A stretch of 64,000 nucleotides of DNA from Paenibacillus lutimineralis (GTDB taxonomy: Bacteria > Bacillota > Bacilli > Paenibacillales > Paenibacillaceae): assembly GCF_003991425.1 (NCBI RefSeq), contig NZ_CP034346.1, positions 6,433,680 through 6,497,679 on the forward strand. The letters run 5' to 3'. Each line of letters opens with the position of its first letter. The first letter of the stretch is position 1. This document shows positions 7,766-16,753 of this stretch, in pieces. The notes beneath the pieces are model-generated. The model made no database searches and was not told the origin of the DNA. It saw nothing but the letters and a program-made list of their open reading frames with translations. Position numbers and translations under genes: made by a program.

Positions 7766-9511
7766 TTATTGAGAGATACTCACATTCCCGATCACGGCCT
7801 TGTTTGTCTGGTTATCTCCAGGGTTACTGACTGCCAGGCCTATATACACCTGCTGATTCATAGAGATCGTAACCGTACCGATCTTCGTCCATTTCGTACC
7901 GTTGGAGGATACCGAACCCGTGAAATTATTACCGCTTCTACTTAGTTTAAGCCACCGGGGCACCGTTGCATTTGCTGTCTGGTCGCTCATCCCGCCGTGG
8001 GTCTCCTGTCTGTATTGGAAGGTAGCCCCATTCCCCGGTGTCATCATCATATCTACATGCTTCGCATCGCCAGCCAGCGACTCCCGGATCATAATCCCCG
8101 CTTTCGCCCATTCGTCCATAGCGCTCATCGATTTGATCTGAACGATCGTATCAACATTTCCGCTGATCGGCTGATATATATAGTTCAACTGATCGCTATT
8201 TCCCCATATATCGGTGGAGCGACTGCTGATCGTAAATTGCTTGTTCACGCTATTGTACCCGGCATCTCCCGGCATCAGACCAATATTTCTCGCACTCCAG
8301 CCTGCCGGCAGATTTGCCTGATAATCCTGCTCTACAGGGGGCGTCCAGTCGGGAGTAGGCCAGGTTGTTCGTTGATTAATCTTGGCCAGCTCGGATTCCG
8401 GCCATTTGTTGTACGCAAAGAAGGATAAGCGCTTTATGCCTGGATAATTATCACGGATTCCTTTATACACTTCCTGATACTCATCATCGCTCCAGTCATT
8501 ATCCAACGTCGCTACGATTTCCACATTCTCGCCGCTAATGCGGTCAGCGGTATCCTTCAATATCCCGTATTGATCGCTATAAACCCAATCGCTATTGAAA
8601 TCCCAGTCATCGAAATAAGCCATTGGAGCGATGAAGTCAATATACTGCTTGAACTTGGACACGTCCTGGCCGACCTCTACGAATTCCGGCGGCAGAATAT
8701 ACACCCCGAGCTGCATATCCGGCTTTGATGATAACGAGAGATCCTGGCGAATATCGCCTACGTACAGGCCGATCTGATCCGTTCTCCACTCATTCCACTG
8801 ATCCCGCTGAGGTGAATTCACGGCAAAGTTAATATTAAGCGGGGAATACCCGAATTGCTGTTGGAACTTCTGCACCGTATAATCGCTTACGTCCATGTTG
8901 TAATCATCGAAGCGGATCCAGTCCAGCACTACGCCGTCCACATTATAATTTTCTACTACTTCCTGAATAATGGAACGCTCATACTGCTGTACTTCATGAT
9001 GAAGAGGATTGACGAAATACTCACTCCCATTCGAGCCTGTAAAAGGTGTAGGAACTCCGTTAATGAGCGCCTTCATTTGCCAATTGCTATTTTTGATAAA
9101 TGCCTCTTGGTCGTGGAATTGTGGAATCCAGGCATGAACCTTGATTCCCACGTTATGAGCAGCCGTGATAACCTCCTGAAGGGCATCGAATGTATGATAT
9201 CCTGCGGCAATTGGAGCGATGCTACTATGATAGAACACCCGCCCTGAAGGAACCTCATCGTCTTCGTCCTGCTTGACATTCATGCTGATAACATCCACCC
9301 CGTACTGTTTAGCCATGCTCACGAAGTTCGTCACATCGGACTTTTTCTTGAACTGATTGACTGTTCGTACAATAACCTCTGTTTCAAATGGCGTATTCGC
9401 CGGTTCAGAAGCTTGAACAGAACCCACAGAAGCAATATGGCTACCAAGCAGCGCCAATATCATCGATACACTTATTATCACAGCTAACCTCGATTTCAGT
9501 GCAGACTTCAT
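7766..9511 (-). CDS. Secreted GHL10 (YngK-like) glycoside hydrolase with C-terminal concanavalin-like domain
   Basis: A 35-residue signal peptide (KSRLAVIISVSMILALL) precedes a TIM-barrel of the GHL10/DUF187 type (about residues 45-385). Visible barrel pieces are VHAWIPQFH, VDGVVLDWIRFDDY, QLGVYILPPEF and IDFIAPMAYFDDW; the Asp residues of the VVLDWIR and APMAYFDDW strands are candidate catalytic acids. The last 180 residues form a lectin-like domain (AKAGIMIRES, then WLKLSRSGNNFTGSVSSNG). I start at ATG 9511, because GGAGG lies just before it; the longer frame starts inside that signal. Last gene of the sugar operon, it probably releases glycans that the adjacent ABC importer takes up. The substrate is unknown. 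Confidence 0.8.
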   Translation of the reverse strand: MKSALKSRLAVIISVSMILALLGSHIASVGSVQASEPANTPFETEVIVRTVNQFKKKSDVTNFVSMAKQYGVDVISMNVKQDEDDEVPSGRVFYHSSIAPIAAGYHTFDALQEVITAAHNVGIKVHAWIPQFHDQEAFIKNSNWQMKALINGVPTPFTGSNGSEYFVNPLHHEVQQYERSIIQEVVENYNVDGVVLDWIRFDDYNMDVSDYTVQKFQQQFGYSPLNINFAVNSPQRDQWNEWRTDQIGLYVGDIRQDLSLSSKPDMQLGVYILPPEFVEVGQDVSKFKQYIDFIAPMAYFDDWDFNSDWVYSDQYGILKDTADRISGENVEIVATLDNDWSDDEYQEVYKGIRDNYPGIKRLSFFAYNKWPESELAKINQRTTWPTPDWTPPVEQDYQANLPAGWSARNIGLMPGDAGYNSVNKQFTISSRSTDIWGNSDQLNYIYQPISGNVDTIVQIKSMSAMDEWAKAGIMIRESLAGDAKHVDMMMTPGNGATFQYRQETHGGMSDQTANATVPRWLKLSRSGNNFTGSVSSNGTKWTKIGTVTISMNQQVYIGLAVSNPGDNQTNKAVIGNVSISQ

Positions 9512-9536
9512 ACTCTTTGCCTCCATTTCATAGAAT

Positions 9537-11186
9537 TCATTGACTCATATTGATCTTCTTGACATTCTCCTGCCATCTCTCTGTTCTGAATTGCAGCAGC
9601 TTATCCAGGCCGGCTTTGTTTGAATCCTGCTTAGCTGTCGCCAGAACAGACAATACTTCATCGTCGGATTTAGCATGGACCATCTTGGCAAAGGATACGG
9701 TGAAAATATCACGGACATTTTGCGAGATAATACCTATGTCTGTATCTGGGATCGGATCTGTGTTCACGAATTCAGTAATGTCCTTGGAAGTCGCCCAGGT
9801 CACCGTAGACTGAGCCACCGTCTCCCATGATCTCTGGTTCTCGGAGAGCGCCGTCTCCAGACTCATCTTGGCCGTATCGATAAACGTCGTATTGCCTGCC
9901 CAGTTGAAATCCTCGAACTTCCGCATCTTCTCCGTACGCTCGTTGGTGTCCCCGGTCTTGTATCTCTCGTTCGGAATCGGCGCCCCATCGGCATCCTCTT
10001 CATCCCAGAACAATCCCTTTGGCCCAAAGAATAATACCTTCTGCCCCTCAGGGCCAGTAACCCAGTCATAATAAGCAAATATCGCTTCCGGGTCCTTCGC
10101 CTTCGTAGTAATCACGTTGACATTCCAGCCCAAGCTCTCGAAACCGCTTATAAATACTTTGTTCTTATCGAGCCCCGCTTTACGGAGGGGCCAGATGATC
10201 TCATAACCGCTGTCGGGATTTTTCCCGGTTAGAGCACGGTGCCCCTCTGCGCCATAGGTCGTAATATTGGATTCGATCATGACCGCGACCCGGCCCGTAT
10301 TTACCTTCTCCTTCACGGCATCCTGGGTCTGCTGCAGCGCATCCTGCGTGATCAGACGCTCGCGGAACAGCTTATTGACATACAGCATCAGCTCCTCAAA
10401 GGCAGGATCTTCATAAATGGACACCAACTTGTCGCCTTCGGGATAACCCATCAGGGAGATGTTCTTACTGGTCGAATCCTCCTTGAATCCGCCGTACATG
10501 ATCTCAAGCCCGGCTCCCTTCTCCCCAACCTCCAGAGGCACGACATTCGGGTATTTATCACGTACCTGTAATAAATATTGATACAGATCATCGAATGTCT
10601 CCAAGGCCGGTCTACCCAGCTCATTATAAATGTCCTTGTTCACCATCCAGCCGCCATTGCCGAACGTTCCCGAGGTGTACCAGTTCGGAATTTGATAGAT
10701 TTTCCCGTCCTCCGAGCGCAGCAGATTAAGCGTTGATTCCTTGACGTATTTCTTGAAATTCGGGTACTTCTCATAGTAATCATCCAGCGCAACCAGTTTC
10801 CCGGCCTTGACTAGACGCTCCACCGTGGCGCCTCGATCTGTGAATATAACGTCCGGCAGATTATTGCTGACGATCATCGTGTTCAGTTTCTCTTCTGCAG
10901 CTCCGCCCGATTGTACAGGCTCTACGGTAACCTTGCGGTTCTCCTTGATCCATTGTGTTGCTTCATTCTCTCCCCAAGGTGCTGTGGTCAGCCAGTCATA
11001 ATGCCCATAGAAGCTGAACGTAACCGGCTTAATGCCGCTGCCATCATCGACTGCCTCATTTGCCGGCCCACGGTTGTCCTGTGAAGACCCGCCAGCGTTA
11101 TTCGCTCCGCCTCCATTGCTGCATGCCGTAAGGAACACAAGCACAGATACTAATAGAAGCGAAGCCCATCTCCATCGTTGGTTCAT
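9537..11186 (-). CDS. Extracellular sugar-binding lipoprotein of an ABC importer (LplA-like)
   Basis: The 549-residue protein begins with a lipoprotein signal ending LTACSNGG (lipobox Cys at residue 22). It then has the two-lobed family-1 solute-binding fold, with KLNTMIVSNNLPDVIFTDRG and NGGWMVNKDIYNELG typical of LplA/YtcQ oligosaccharide-binding proteins. The size (about 550 residues) matches that group, which binds oligomers rather than monosaccharides. AAGGGG precedes the ATG. It follows the two permease genes, with no ATPase in the operon; such systems usually borrow a shared MsmX-type ATPase encoded elsewhere. Confidence 0.88.
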   Translation of the reverse strand: MNQRWRWASLLLVSVLVFLTACSNGGGANNAGGSSQDNRGPANEAVDDGSGIKPVTFSFYGHYDWLTTAPWGENEATQWIKENRKVTVEPVQSGGAAEEKLNTMIVSNNLPDVIFTDRGATVERLVKAGKLVALDDYYEKYPNFKKYVKESTLNLLRSEDGKIYQIPNWYTSGTFGNGGWMVNKDIYNELGRPALETFDDLYQYLLQVRDKYPNVVPLEVGEKGAGLEIMYGGFKEDSTSKNISLMGYPEGDKLVSIYEDPAFEELMLYVNKLFRERLITQDALQQTQDAVKEKVNTGRVAVMIESNITTYGAEGHRALTGKNPDSGYEIIWPLRKAGLDKNKVFISGFESLGWNVNVITTKAKDPEAIFAYYDWVTGPEGQKVLFFGPKGLFWDEEDADGAPIPNERYKTGDTNERTEKMRKFEDFNWAGNTTFIDTAKMSLETALSENQRSWETVAQSTVTWATSKDITEFVNTDPIPDTDIGIISQNVRDIFTVSFAKMVHAKSDDEVLSVLATAKQDSNKAGLDKLLQFRTERWQENVKKINMSQ

Positions 11187-11219
11187 CTTTTCCCCTTCTT
11201 CCCTTAAAATATATTGAAA

Positions 11220-12110
11220 TTATTCTTTTAACGACCCGATCAATACGCCCTTAACAAAATACTTCTGCAGGAACGGATAGGTCAGAATAATCGGGATCGT
11301 CGCAATCATCATGGTAGCCATCGTTAACGATTTGGTTGTAACCGTCCGATTGCGGTTGATATGGTCCAGTGCTATCGCATTCGATGATGAAATCTCTGTC
11401 ATGATGTTGGAGTTCATAATTTGGCGGAGTAGGGTCTGAATCGGCAGCAGATGATCCTTGGTAATATAGATCGCCCCCGTGAACCAGTCATTCCAGTGGC
11501 CAACGGCTGTAAATAGCGATATGGTAGCCAACACCGGCCCCGAGACCGGAATGACGATCCGGAAGAAGATGCCGTAGTTGCTGCAGCCGTCTATTTTTGC
11601 TGATTCCTCCAGCCCATCAGGCAGCGCCGAGAAGAACGTACGTATCACGATCATGTTATAGATACTGATGATTCCCGGAATAATAAACACCCACAGCGTA
11701 TCCAGCATCCCGAGAGAACGAATAAGCATATAAGTAGGAATCAGGCCACCGCTGAAGAACATCGTTACAATGAAATAGACCATGTAATATTTACGCATTA
11801 AGAGCGTCTTCTTGGACATCCCGTAGGCTAGCAGCGCTGTAAAAAATACAGACAGCAATGTTCCGGACAACGTTCTCAAAATCGTGATCCCGAAGGAATT
11901 CAGCAGTCGCTTATCCTGAAACACGATATAATAGTTCTCCAGCGTAAAGGCCCTTGGCCATAAGGTGACACCGCCAAGCGATGTATCGCTCCCCAGATTG
12001 AAAGAGATCACAAGCGAGTTCCAGAACGGATAGAGCATCACAACCGCAAGCAGCGTCAACAAAATGTAAATCGTCCGCTGCAGGATTTTATCCCCTAGAC
12101 TTAGCCTCAT
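11220..12110 (-). CDS. Carbohydrate ABC transporter permease (LplC/YtcP type)
   Basis: The 296-residue protein has six transmembrane segments. The EAA loop reads LPDGLEESAKIDGCSNYGIFFRIVIPVSGP (residues about 185-215), which docks to the ATPase. The C-terminus FLQKYFVKGVLIGSLKE is the strong consensus of the MalG/LplC class. It is the inner-membrane partner of the LplB-type permease encoded 29 bases upstream. It is expressed from the LacI-controlled operon. Confidence 0.9.
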   Translation of the reverse strand: MRLSLGDKILQRTIYILLTLLAVVMLYPFWNSLVISFNLGSDTSLGGVTLWPRAFTLENYYIVFQDKRLLNSFGITILRTLSGTLLSVFFTALLAYGMSKKTLLMRKYYMVYFIVTMFFSGGLIPTYMLIRSLGMLDTLWVFIIPGIISIYNMIVIRTFFSALPDGLEESAKIDGCSNYGIFFRIVIPVSGPVLATISLFTAVGHWNDWFTGAIYITKDHLLPIQTLLRQIMNSNIMTEISSSNAIALDHINRNRTVTTKSLTMATMMIATIPIILTYPFLQKYFVKGVLIGSLKE

Positions 12111-12139
12111 TTTTCGTTCCCCCTTTATGATTGCAGTCT

Positions 12140-13078
12140 TTACCAGAGACTAACGTCTGCCCGGCGTGCAATCTTGTTAGCGATGACAAGCAGGCCTACG
12201 CTAATAACCGCCTTGAACAGCCCTACCGCTGTGGCATATGAGAATCTAGCATTCAATATCCCGACACGATACACATAAGTATCGATCACATCGGAATAAT
12301 CACGCAGAATCGGATTGTTGGCCAGCAGTAGAATGTCTTCGAACCCAGCGCTTAAGATGTTGCCAATTGCCAGGATCATGAAGATGATAATGATCGGTGC
12401 TATGCTGGGCAGCGTAATTAAATAGATCTGCTTGAATCTGCTCGCACCATCGATCGAAGCCGCCTCATATAAGGTCGGGTCAACACCGGCGATAGCGGCT
12501 AGATAGACGATGCTTGCAAAGCCGACTTCTTTCCAGACGTTAACGCTTACAAGAATGGACCAGAAATATTCCGGGATCGCCAGGAAGTTGATCGGATGCT
12601 CAATCAGATTAAGCTTCTCCAGTAAAATATTCACCGTACCGTTATCCACCGATAAAAGGGAGAACACGAACCCCGACACAATGACCCATGACAGGAAATA
12701 AGGCAAGTAGCTGACCGTCTGAATAAATCTTTTGAAGGCCATATTCCCGACTTCATTCAGCATCAGGGCAAGAATGATTGGCGCCGGGAAAGATACGACC
12801 AGCTTCAATAAGCTAATGACAATCGTATTGCGCATCACGTTGAAAAACTCCGGTGCGTCGAAGAACATCCGGAAATTCATCAAGCCTACCCAACGGCTCC
12901 CCGAAATTCCCGCAAAGATATCGTATTGCTGAAAAGCCATAAGAACGCCGTACATCGGTATATAACTAAAGATGAATACAAGGATAACGCCAGGTATAAC
13001 CATCGATTGCAAATCCCATTGCTTCCAGAACTGCTTCCAATAACTGTTCCGCTTATTCGGCCTAGAGGCTGCCTTCAT
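12140..13078 (-). CDS. Carbohydrate ABC transporter permease (LplB/YteP type)
   Basis: The 312-residue protein has a basic N-terminal tail (SRPNKRNSYWKQFWKQWDLQ), then six hydrophobic helices. The EAA loop is DPTLYEAASIDGASRFKQIYLITLPSIAP (about residues 205-233). The C-terminal RRADVSLW is the hallmark of the LplB/YteP subgroup. It pairs with the LplC-type permease downstream and the binding lipoprotein. Its start is 28 bases after the GH4 stop. Confidence 0.9.
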   Translation of the reverse strand: MKAASRPNKRNSYWKQFWKQWDLQSMVIPGVILVFIFSYIPMYGVLMAFQQYDIFAGISGSRWVGLMNFRMFFDAPEFFNVMRNTIVISLLKLVVSFPAPIILALMLNEVGNMAFKRFIQTVSYLPYFLSWVIVSGFVFSLLSVDNGTVNILLEKLNLIEHPINFLAIPEYFWSILVSVNVWKEVGFASIVYLAAIAGVDPTLYEAASIDGASRFKQIYLITLPSIAPIIIIFMILAIGNILSAGFEDILLLANNPILRDYSDVIDTYVYRVGILNARFSYATAVGLFKAVISVGLLVIANKIARRADVSLW

Positions 13079-13106
13079 CCGCTTTCCCCTCCCTTATTTG
13101 CAATAT

Positions 13107-14405
13107 CTAATGAAATAGCGGCAGGTACTGCTTGTTCTGCTCCAACATTTCATCCAGCAGCTGTTCAGCGATACTGACAGTCGGCACCAATGGATGATGG
13201 GCCATCGCTTGCAGCGCTGTCTGTCGATCGCCACGTACGGCGGCATCAATCGTCAGGCTCTCATATTGCTTCACGGCCGCCAGCAGACCTCTGACAGAAG
13301 CAGGAATTTTCCGCAGCGGAATAGGTAGCGGACCTTGCTTGGTGACGATACAATTCACCTCGATTGAAGCGTCCTCGGGCAAGAAGTCGATCGTTTTGCC
13401 ATTCCTCACGTTCAGCGTCTGGATATCCCGTGAATCATTATGAATCGAGCGCATCAACAGTACTGCGGCCTCCGAATAGTAGGCACCGCCGCGCTGCTCA
13501 AGCTGCTTCGGCTTCTCCTTCAGCTCCACATTACGGTATAACTGGAACAGTTCCTCCTCCACCTTCTTGACCACCTCGGCGCGCGAGCCTGTCGTCCGGG
13601 CCGCTTCCTGCTGTTCCCTCAACAGATCCTCCGTCATGTAATAGTAGCTCAGATAGTAGGATGGAATCGCTTTCAATGAATCGAGAAACCGATGGCTCCA
13701 GCCGTCAAAAGGAACATTGCTCGCTTTATAGCTCTGCGGGTAATCGATCAGCTCCTGCAGCTTGCTCTGGCCGTCAATAACAACATCCGAGACCCAATGC
13801 AAATGGTTGATACCTACGAATTCGGCATAGATCCGCTCGGCAGGAAGCTTGAAAAACCCCATCAGCCACTTCTGGAATCCGATTGGCGAATTGCACAATC
13901 CTACACTTCTTACAGATGAATATTTATGGACCGCTTCCGTGACCATCCCGGCCGGATTCGTGAAATTAAGCAGCCAGGCATCCGGTGCAAGCTCCTCGAT
14001 ATCTTTGCAAATGTCCAGGATCACCGGGATCGTTCTTAGTCCCTTCATCATCCCGCCTGGTCCGGTCGTCTCCTGACCAATTACGTTGTATTTCAAAGGA
14101 ATAAGCTCATCGTGCTTTCGCGCCTCCAGCATACCTACGCGAATTTGCGTGCAGACAAAATCCGCTTCAGCAATTGCTTCTCTGCGATTGAGCGTCTCAT
14201 ACACCTTGATCGGGAGCCCGGATTTCTCAACCATCCGCTTGCTTAGCTCGGTGATGATCCGCAGCTTCTCTCTGCCTTCCTCAATATCGACCAGCCATAC
14301 TTCGCCAACTGGCAGCTCCGCATGATGCTTGATCACCCCTTCGATCAACTCAGGAGTATAAGAAGAACCTCCACCAATCACAACTAACTTCAATGCTTCC
14401 TTCAT
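13107..14405 (-). CDS. GH4 family 6-phospho-beta-glucosidase (NAD- and metal-dependent)
   Basis: The 432-residue protein starts with an NAD-binding Rossmann motif (KLVVIGGGSSYTPEL). The GH4 metal ligands are seen as the Cys in GLCNSPIG and the His in GINHLHW, with NFTNPAG in between. The family cleaves sugar-6-phosphates by transient oxidation at C3. The start is ATG 14405 after AAGGAAGGG; the longer frame has a leader of 18 residues without a signal. It sits beside a sugar kinase and an ABC importer, not a PTS, so the phosphorylated substrate must be made by the kinase. The exact glycoside (glucoside or N-acetyl-hexosaminide) is not readable. Confidence 0.87.
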   Translation of the reverse strand: MKEALKLVVIGGGSSYTPELIEGVIKHHAELPVGEVWLVDIEEGREKLRIITELSKRMVEKSGLPIKVYETLNRREAIAEADFVCTQIRVGMLEARKHDELIPLKYNVIGQETTGPGGMMKGLRTIPVILDICKDIEELAPDAWLLNFTNPAGMVTEAVHKYSSVRSVGLCNSPIGFQKWLMGFFKLPAERIYAEFVGINHLHWVSDVVIDGQSKLQELIDYPQSYKASNVPFDGWSHRFLDSLKAIPSYYLSYYYMTEDLLREQQEAARTTGSRAEVVKKVEEELFQLYRNVELKEKPKQLEQRGGAYYSEAAVLLMRSIHNDSRDIQTLNVRNGKTIDFLPEDASIEVNCIVTKQGPLPIPLRKIPASVRGLLAAVKQYESLTIDAAVRGDRQTALQAMAHHPLVPTVSIAEQLLDEMLEQNKQYLPLFH

Positions 14406-14471
14406 GATAGACCCTTCCTTCGTTTGACTTTTAAATGAATTGAAGCTAAGTCTGACCACATATTTCCTTTT

Positions 14472-15440
14472 TCATGGGATATTGACCTGCGACAGGCGTT
14501 CCAGCAGTTCTGAATGGATATGTATACGGCTGCGCTCCATAGCTAGGATCACCGCTCCGACGACAGGTTCCTGATCCAGAATCGTCAGCGTACCTTTCGG
14601 CGCTGTCTGCTTCACCTTCTGCTCTATAGCAGATCTAATAATGCCTAAGCGGTCTCCCTTCGTAAGCAGGCTACCTGCGAGCACGAGCTGGAAGCTGTCT
14701 TCACTCATATTCAACTGATGGATAGTCGCCACTGCGGCGAGACCCAGCTCCTCCCCCTGCTTCTCAAGCAGCCTGATCGCCACTTCGTCTCCTTCTTCAG
14801 CCGCTTGGAACAACAGCTCGGCAGCGCCGATAGGTAGATGCCTTGAATGATCCAGAAAATCATCTCTAAGCTCAGCAACGCTGGAATAACCGAGTAAATC
14901 AATAATTTTTTCCGATAACGCGGTCGCTTTCTCCCTTCCTTCGTAGGAACGGATCACGGTGCGGAATACCTCAACGCTCAAGTCGTAACCACCTCCGAAG
15001 TCGCCGAACCGGTAACCAAACCCGCCGCATTGAAACGTGTCTCCAGTCCGATTCTTGCCTGAGCAGTTCACTCCCGAGCCGCAAATCAGCACTACCCCAT
15101 GGCTTTCTTCCGTTCCTGCCCGCAGAGCAATCCAGGTATCGCAGGAGATTTCTGTGTGCGGCAGGCCTAGTCCAGCAATGATCGGCCGCAAGATGTGGAA
15201 ATCACTTTCCCGGTCAGCCCCAGCCAGACCGAACCAGGCGAACTCGATTTGTTCTTCCGTCAACTTGGCAGCTCCCAGGGCCTCTGTCACAGCTTGCTTC
15301 AAGCTGAGCTCCGCCTCCCGTCGGTTCTTCTGATGATTGCCGTTCCCTCCTCTCCCCACTCCGATCACATAACCATGTTCATCTGTAATCACTGCGTAGG
15401 TTTTACTGCCGCCTCCATCTACTCCTAAATAGTATCTCAC
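14472..15440 (-). CDS. BadF/BadG/BcrA/BcrD family sugar kinase (N-acetylglucosamine kinase-like)
   Basis: The 322-residue protein has the ASKHA fold. The phosphate-1 loop is LGVDGGGSKTYAVI (residues 5-18). The phosphate-2 region VVLICGSGVNCSGKN is near residue 115, followed by a GGFGYRFGDFGGGYDLS motif typical of GlcNAc-kinase-like members. It is the second gene of the sugar operon, 26 bases after the LacI gene and 66 bases before GH4. It probably phosphorylates the incoming sugar or disaccharide at C6 so that the GH4 enzyme can cleave it. A role on free GlcNAc or a glucosamine product is also possible. Confidence 0.8.
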   Translation of the reverse strand: MRYYLGVDGGGSKTYAVITDEHGYVIGVGRGGNGNHQKNRREAELSLKQAVTEALGAAKLTEEQIEFAWFGLAGADRESDFHILRPIIAGLGLPHTEISCDTWIALRAGTEESHGVVLICGSGVNCSGKNRTGDTFQCGGFGYRFGDFGGGYDLSVEVFRTVIRSYEGREKATALSEKIIDLLGYSSVAELRDDFLDHSRHLPIGAAELLFQAAEEGDEVAIRLLEKQGEELGLAAVATIHQLNMSEDSFQLVLAGSLLTKGDRLGIIRSAIEQKVKQTAPKGTLTILDQEPVVGAVILAMERSRIHIHSELLERLSQVNIP

Positions 15441-15466
15441 CAGTTCGTTTCACTCCTAAATGATCA

Positions 15467-16456
15467 TTATGTCCGCTTCACATATGCCGTGGATTCACGT
15501 ACTAGAAGCTGAGGAGCAAGCTTTGTTACCGTCGGTTCCGCCATCTCCCCGTTGATGTGCTTAAGCAGCAAATCCACGCCGATGCTGCCCAGTTGCGCCT
15601 CCGGCTGCCTTACTGTCGTCAGTCTTGGGAAAAATTCAGCCACGAATTGCTGATCGTCGAAGCCGACGACCGATATGTCGTGTGGCACCATAATTCCCTC
15701 CTCACGAAGCGCCTGTACAACCCCTAGGGCAATGAAGTCATCCCCGGCGAAAATAGCTGTCGGTAAAGTGTCATCGCGGATCCATTTGCGTGCAATCTCA
15801 TAACCACTGCTAACTGTAAAGCCGCTGTATTCAATGGCAAAGGAGGATAATCCCGCATCAGCCAAGGCCTGGATATAACCTCTTCGCCTCTCCGCCACAC
15901 TGAGGAATACCGAAGGTCCACCGATATAGGCAATCCTGGTATGACCCAATTCGATTAAATGCTTGGTCGCATCATACCCGCCCTGGTAGTTATCCACCAG
16001 GACACTGGATACATCATCATGTGAGAACTGGTTGTCGAGCAGGACAAACGGGATTCTCTTTCTTTTCAGCTCGGCGACGTATTGCTCTTCCTCAATAGGA
16101 GACAGTAAAATAATGCCGTCTACACGGTCCTTCTGAAACAGAAAATTGTCGCCCTCTCCCTCATTCTCCGCAATCGACAAGGCGAGGAAATATCCCTGCT
16201 CTGCCAGCTTTCGGTTCACTACGCGAATAACACGATCATAAAAAGAATCATTAAAATTGGTTATCGACATGCCGATAACTCCTGTTCTACCGCGTACCAG
16301 GCTCTGTGCAGCTGAATTAGGCTGATAGTTCAGCTCCTCCATCGCCTTCAGCACCTTCTGTCTATTTGCTTCCCGTACCGATGGCGAGTTATTTATTACC
16401 CGCGATACCGTTACTACAGAGAGACCGGACTTTTTCGCTACATCGTGAATATTCAT
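15467..16456 (-). CDS. LacI-family transcriptional repressor of the sugar operon
   Basis: Residues 1-55 form the LacI helix-turn-helix and hinge (IHDVAKKSGLSVVTVSRVINN, then NYQPNSAAQSL). The periplasmic-binding-protein-like effector domain follows (GVIGMSITNFNDSFYD, VDGIILLSP, TAIFAGDDFIALGVVQAL, SVVGFDDQQF). It is the first gene of a seven-gene operon reading left. Two copies of a GTTTAAAC-centred sequence lie upstream (16536 and 16637) and are the likely operators, so it probably represses its own operon. The effector sugar is unknown. Confidence 0.9.
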   Translation of the reverse strand: MNIHDVAKKSGLSVVTVSRVINNSPSVREANRQKVLKAMEELNYQPNSAAQSLVRGRTGVIGMSITNFNDSFYDRVIRVVNRKLAEQGYFLALSIAENEGEGDNFLFQKDRVDGIILLSPIEEEQYVAELKRKRIPFVLLDNQFSHDDVSSVLVDNYQGGYDATKHLIELGHTRIAYIGGPSVFLSVAERRRGYIQALADAGLSSFAIEYSGFTVSSGYEIARKWIRDDTLPTAIFAGDDFIALGVVQALREEGIMVPHDISVVGFDDQQFVAEFFPRLTTVRQPEAQLGSIGVDLLLKHINGEMAEPTVTKLAPQLLVRESTAYVKRT

Positions 16457-16535
16457 CTATGCGTTATCTCCTTCATTCTCTAATTTCAGATTCAAACATG
16501 ATATTATCAAATGCTATAGCTCTTCACCACACACG

Positions 16536-16557
16536 AAAGTTTAAACCTTTAAACTTT
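16536..16557 (-). promoter_or_regulatory. LacI-type operator 1
   Basis: A perfect inverted repeat has 10-base arms AAAGTTTAAA and TTTAAACTTT around CC. It lies 80 bases upstream of the LacI start codon. Its 15-base half (AAAGTTTAAACCTTT) reappears in the opposite orientation at 16637-16651. Confidence 0.7.
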
Positions 16558-16600
16558 ATAGATATAAAAAAACCCTTATTTCCTCTGAATTGATAGATTA

Positions 16601-16753
16601 ATGCCCATTAACACGAACAAAACCAAAACAAAGTATAAAGGTTTAAACTTTAGCTTGATATTAACACCGCTTGACGAATCCGTCAATGGAGAAAATAAAA
16701 TTCATATTCCCGATGGATCTACAGACCTGGAGGACATCCCCCTGATCGACTAG
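16601..16753 (+). CDS. Possible 50-aa ORF or gene remnant
   Basis: An open frame from ATG 16601 encodes 50 residues (MPINTNKTKTKYKGLNFSL to EDIPLID). It has no Shine-Dalgarno and contains the second LacI-type operator. Its stop overlaps the SRPBCC gene's stop by four bases. The acidic C-terminal half looks protein-like, so it may be a fragment of a lost gene or pure chance. I do not recognise a family. Confidence 0.2.
   Translation: MPINTNKTKTKYKGLNFSLILTPLDESVNGENKIHIPDGSTDLEDIPLID
16637..16651 (-). promoter_or_regulatory. LacI-type operator 2
   Basis: AAAGGTTTAAACTTT has the palindromic core GTTTAAAC and is the exact reverse complement of half of operator 1. The centres of the two sites are about 97 bases apart, which fits a looping or tandem arrangement around the operon promoter. 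Confidence 0.65.

Noticed and set aside
13662..13675. A cre-like catabolite site TGGAATCGCTTTCA inside the GH4 gene.
   Set aside because: It has one mismatch to the consensus and lies in coding sequence; a single match in 64 kb is expected by chance.
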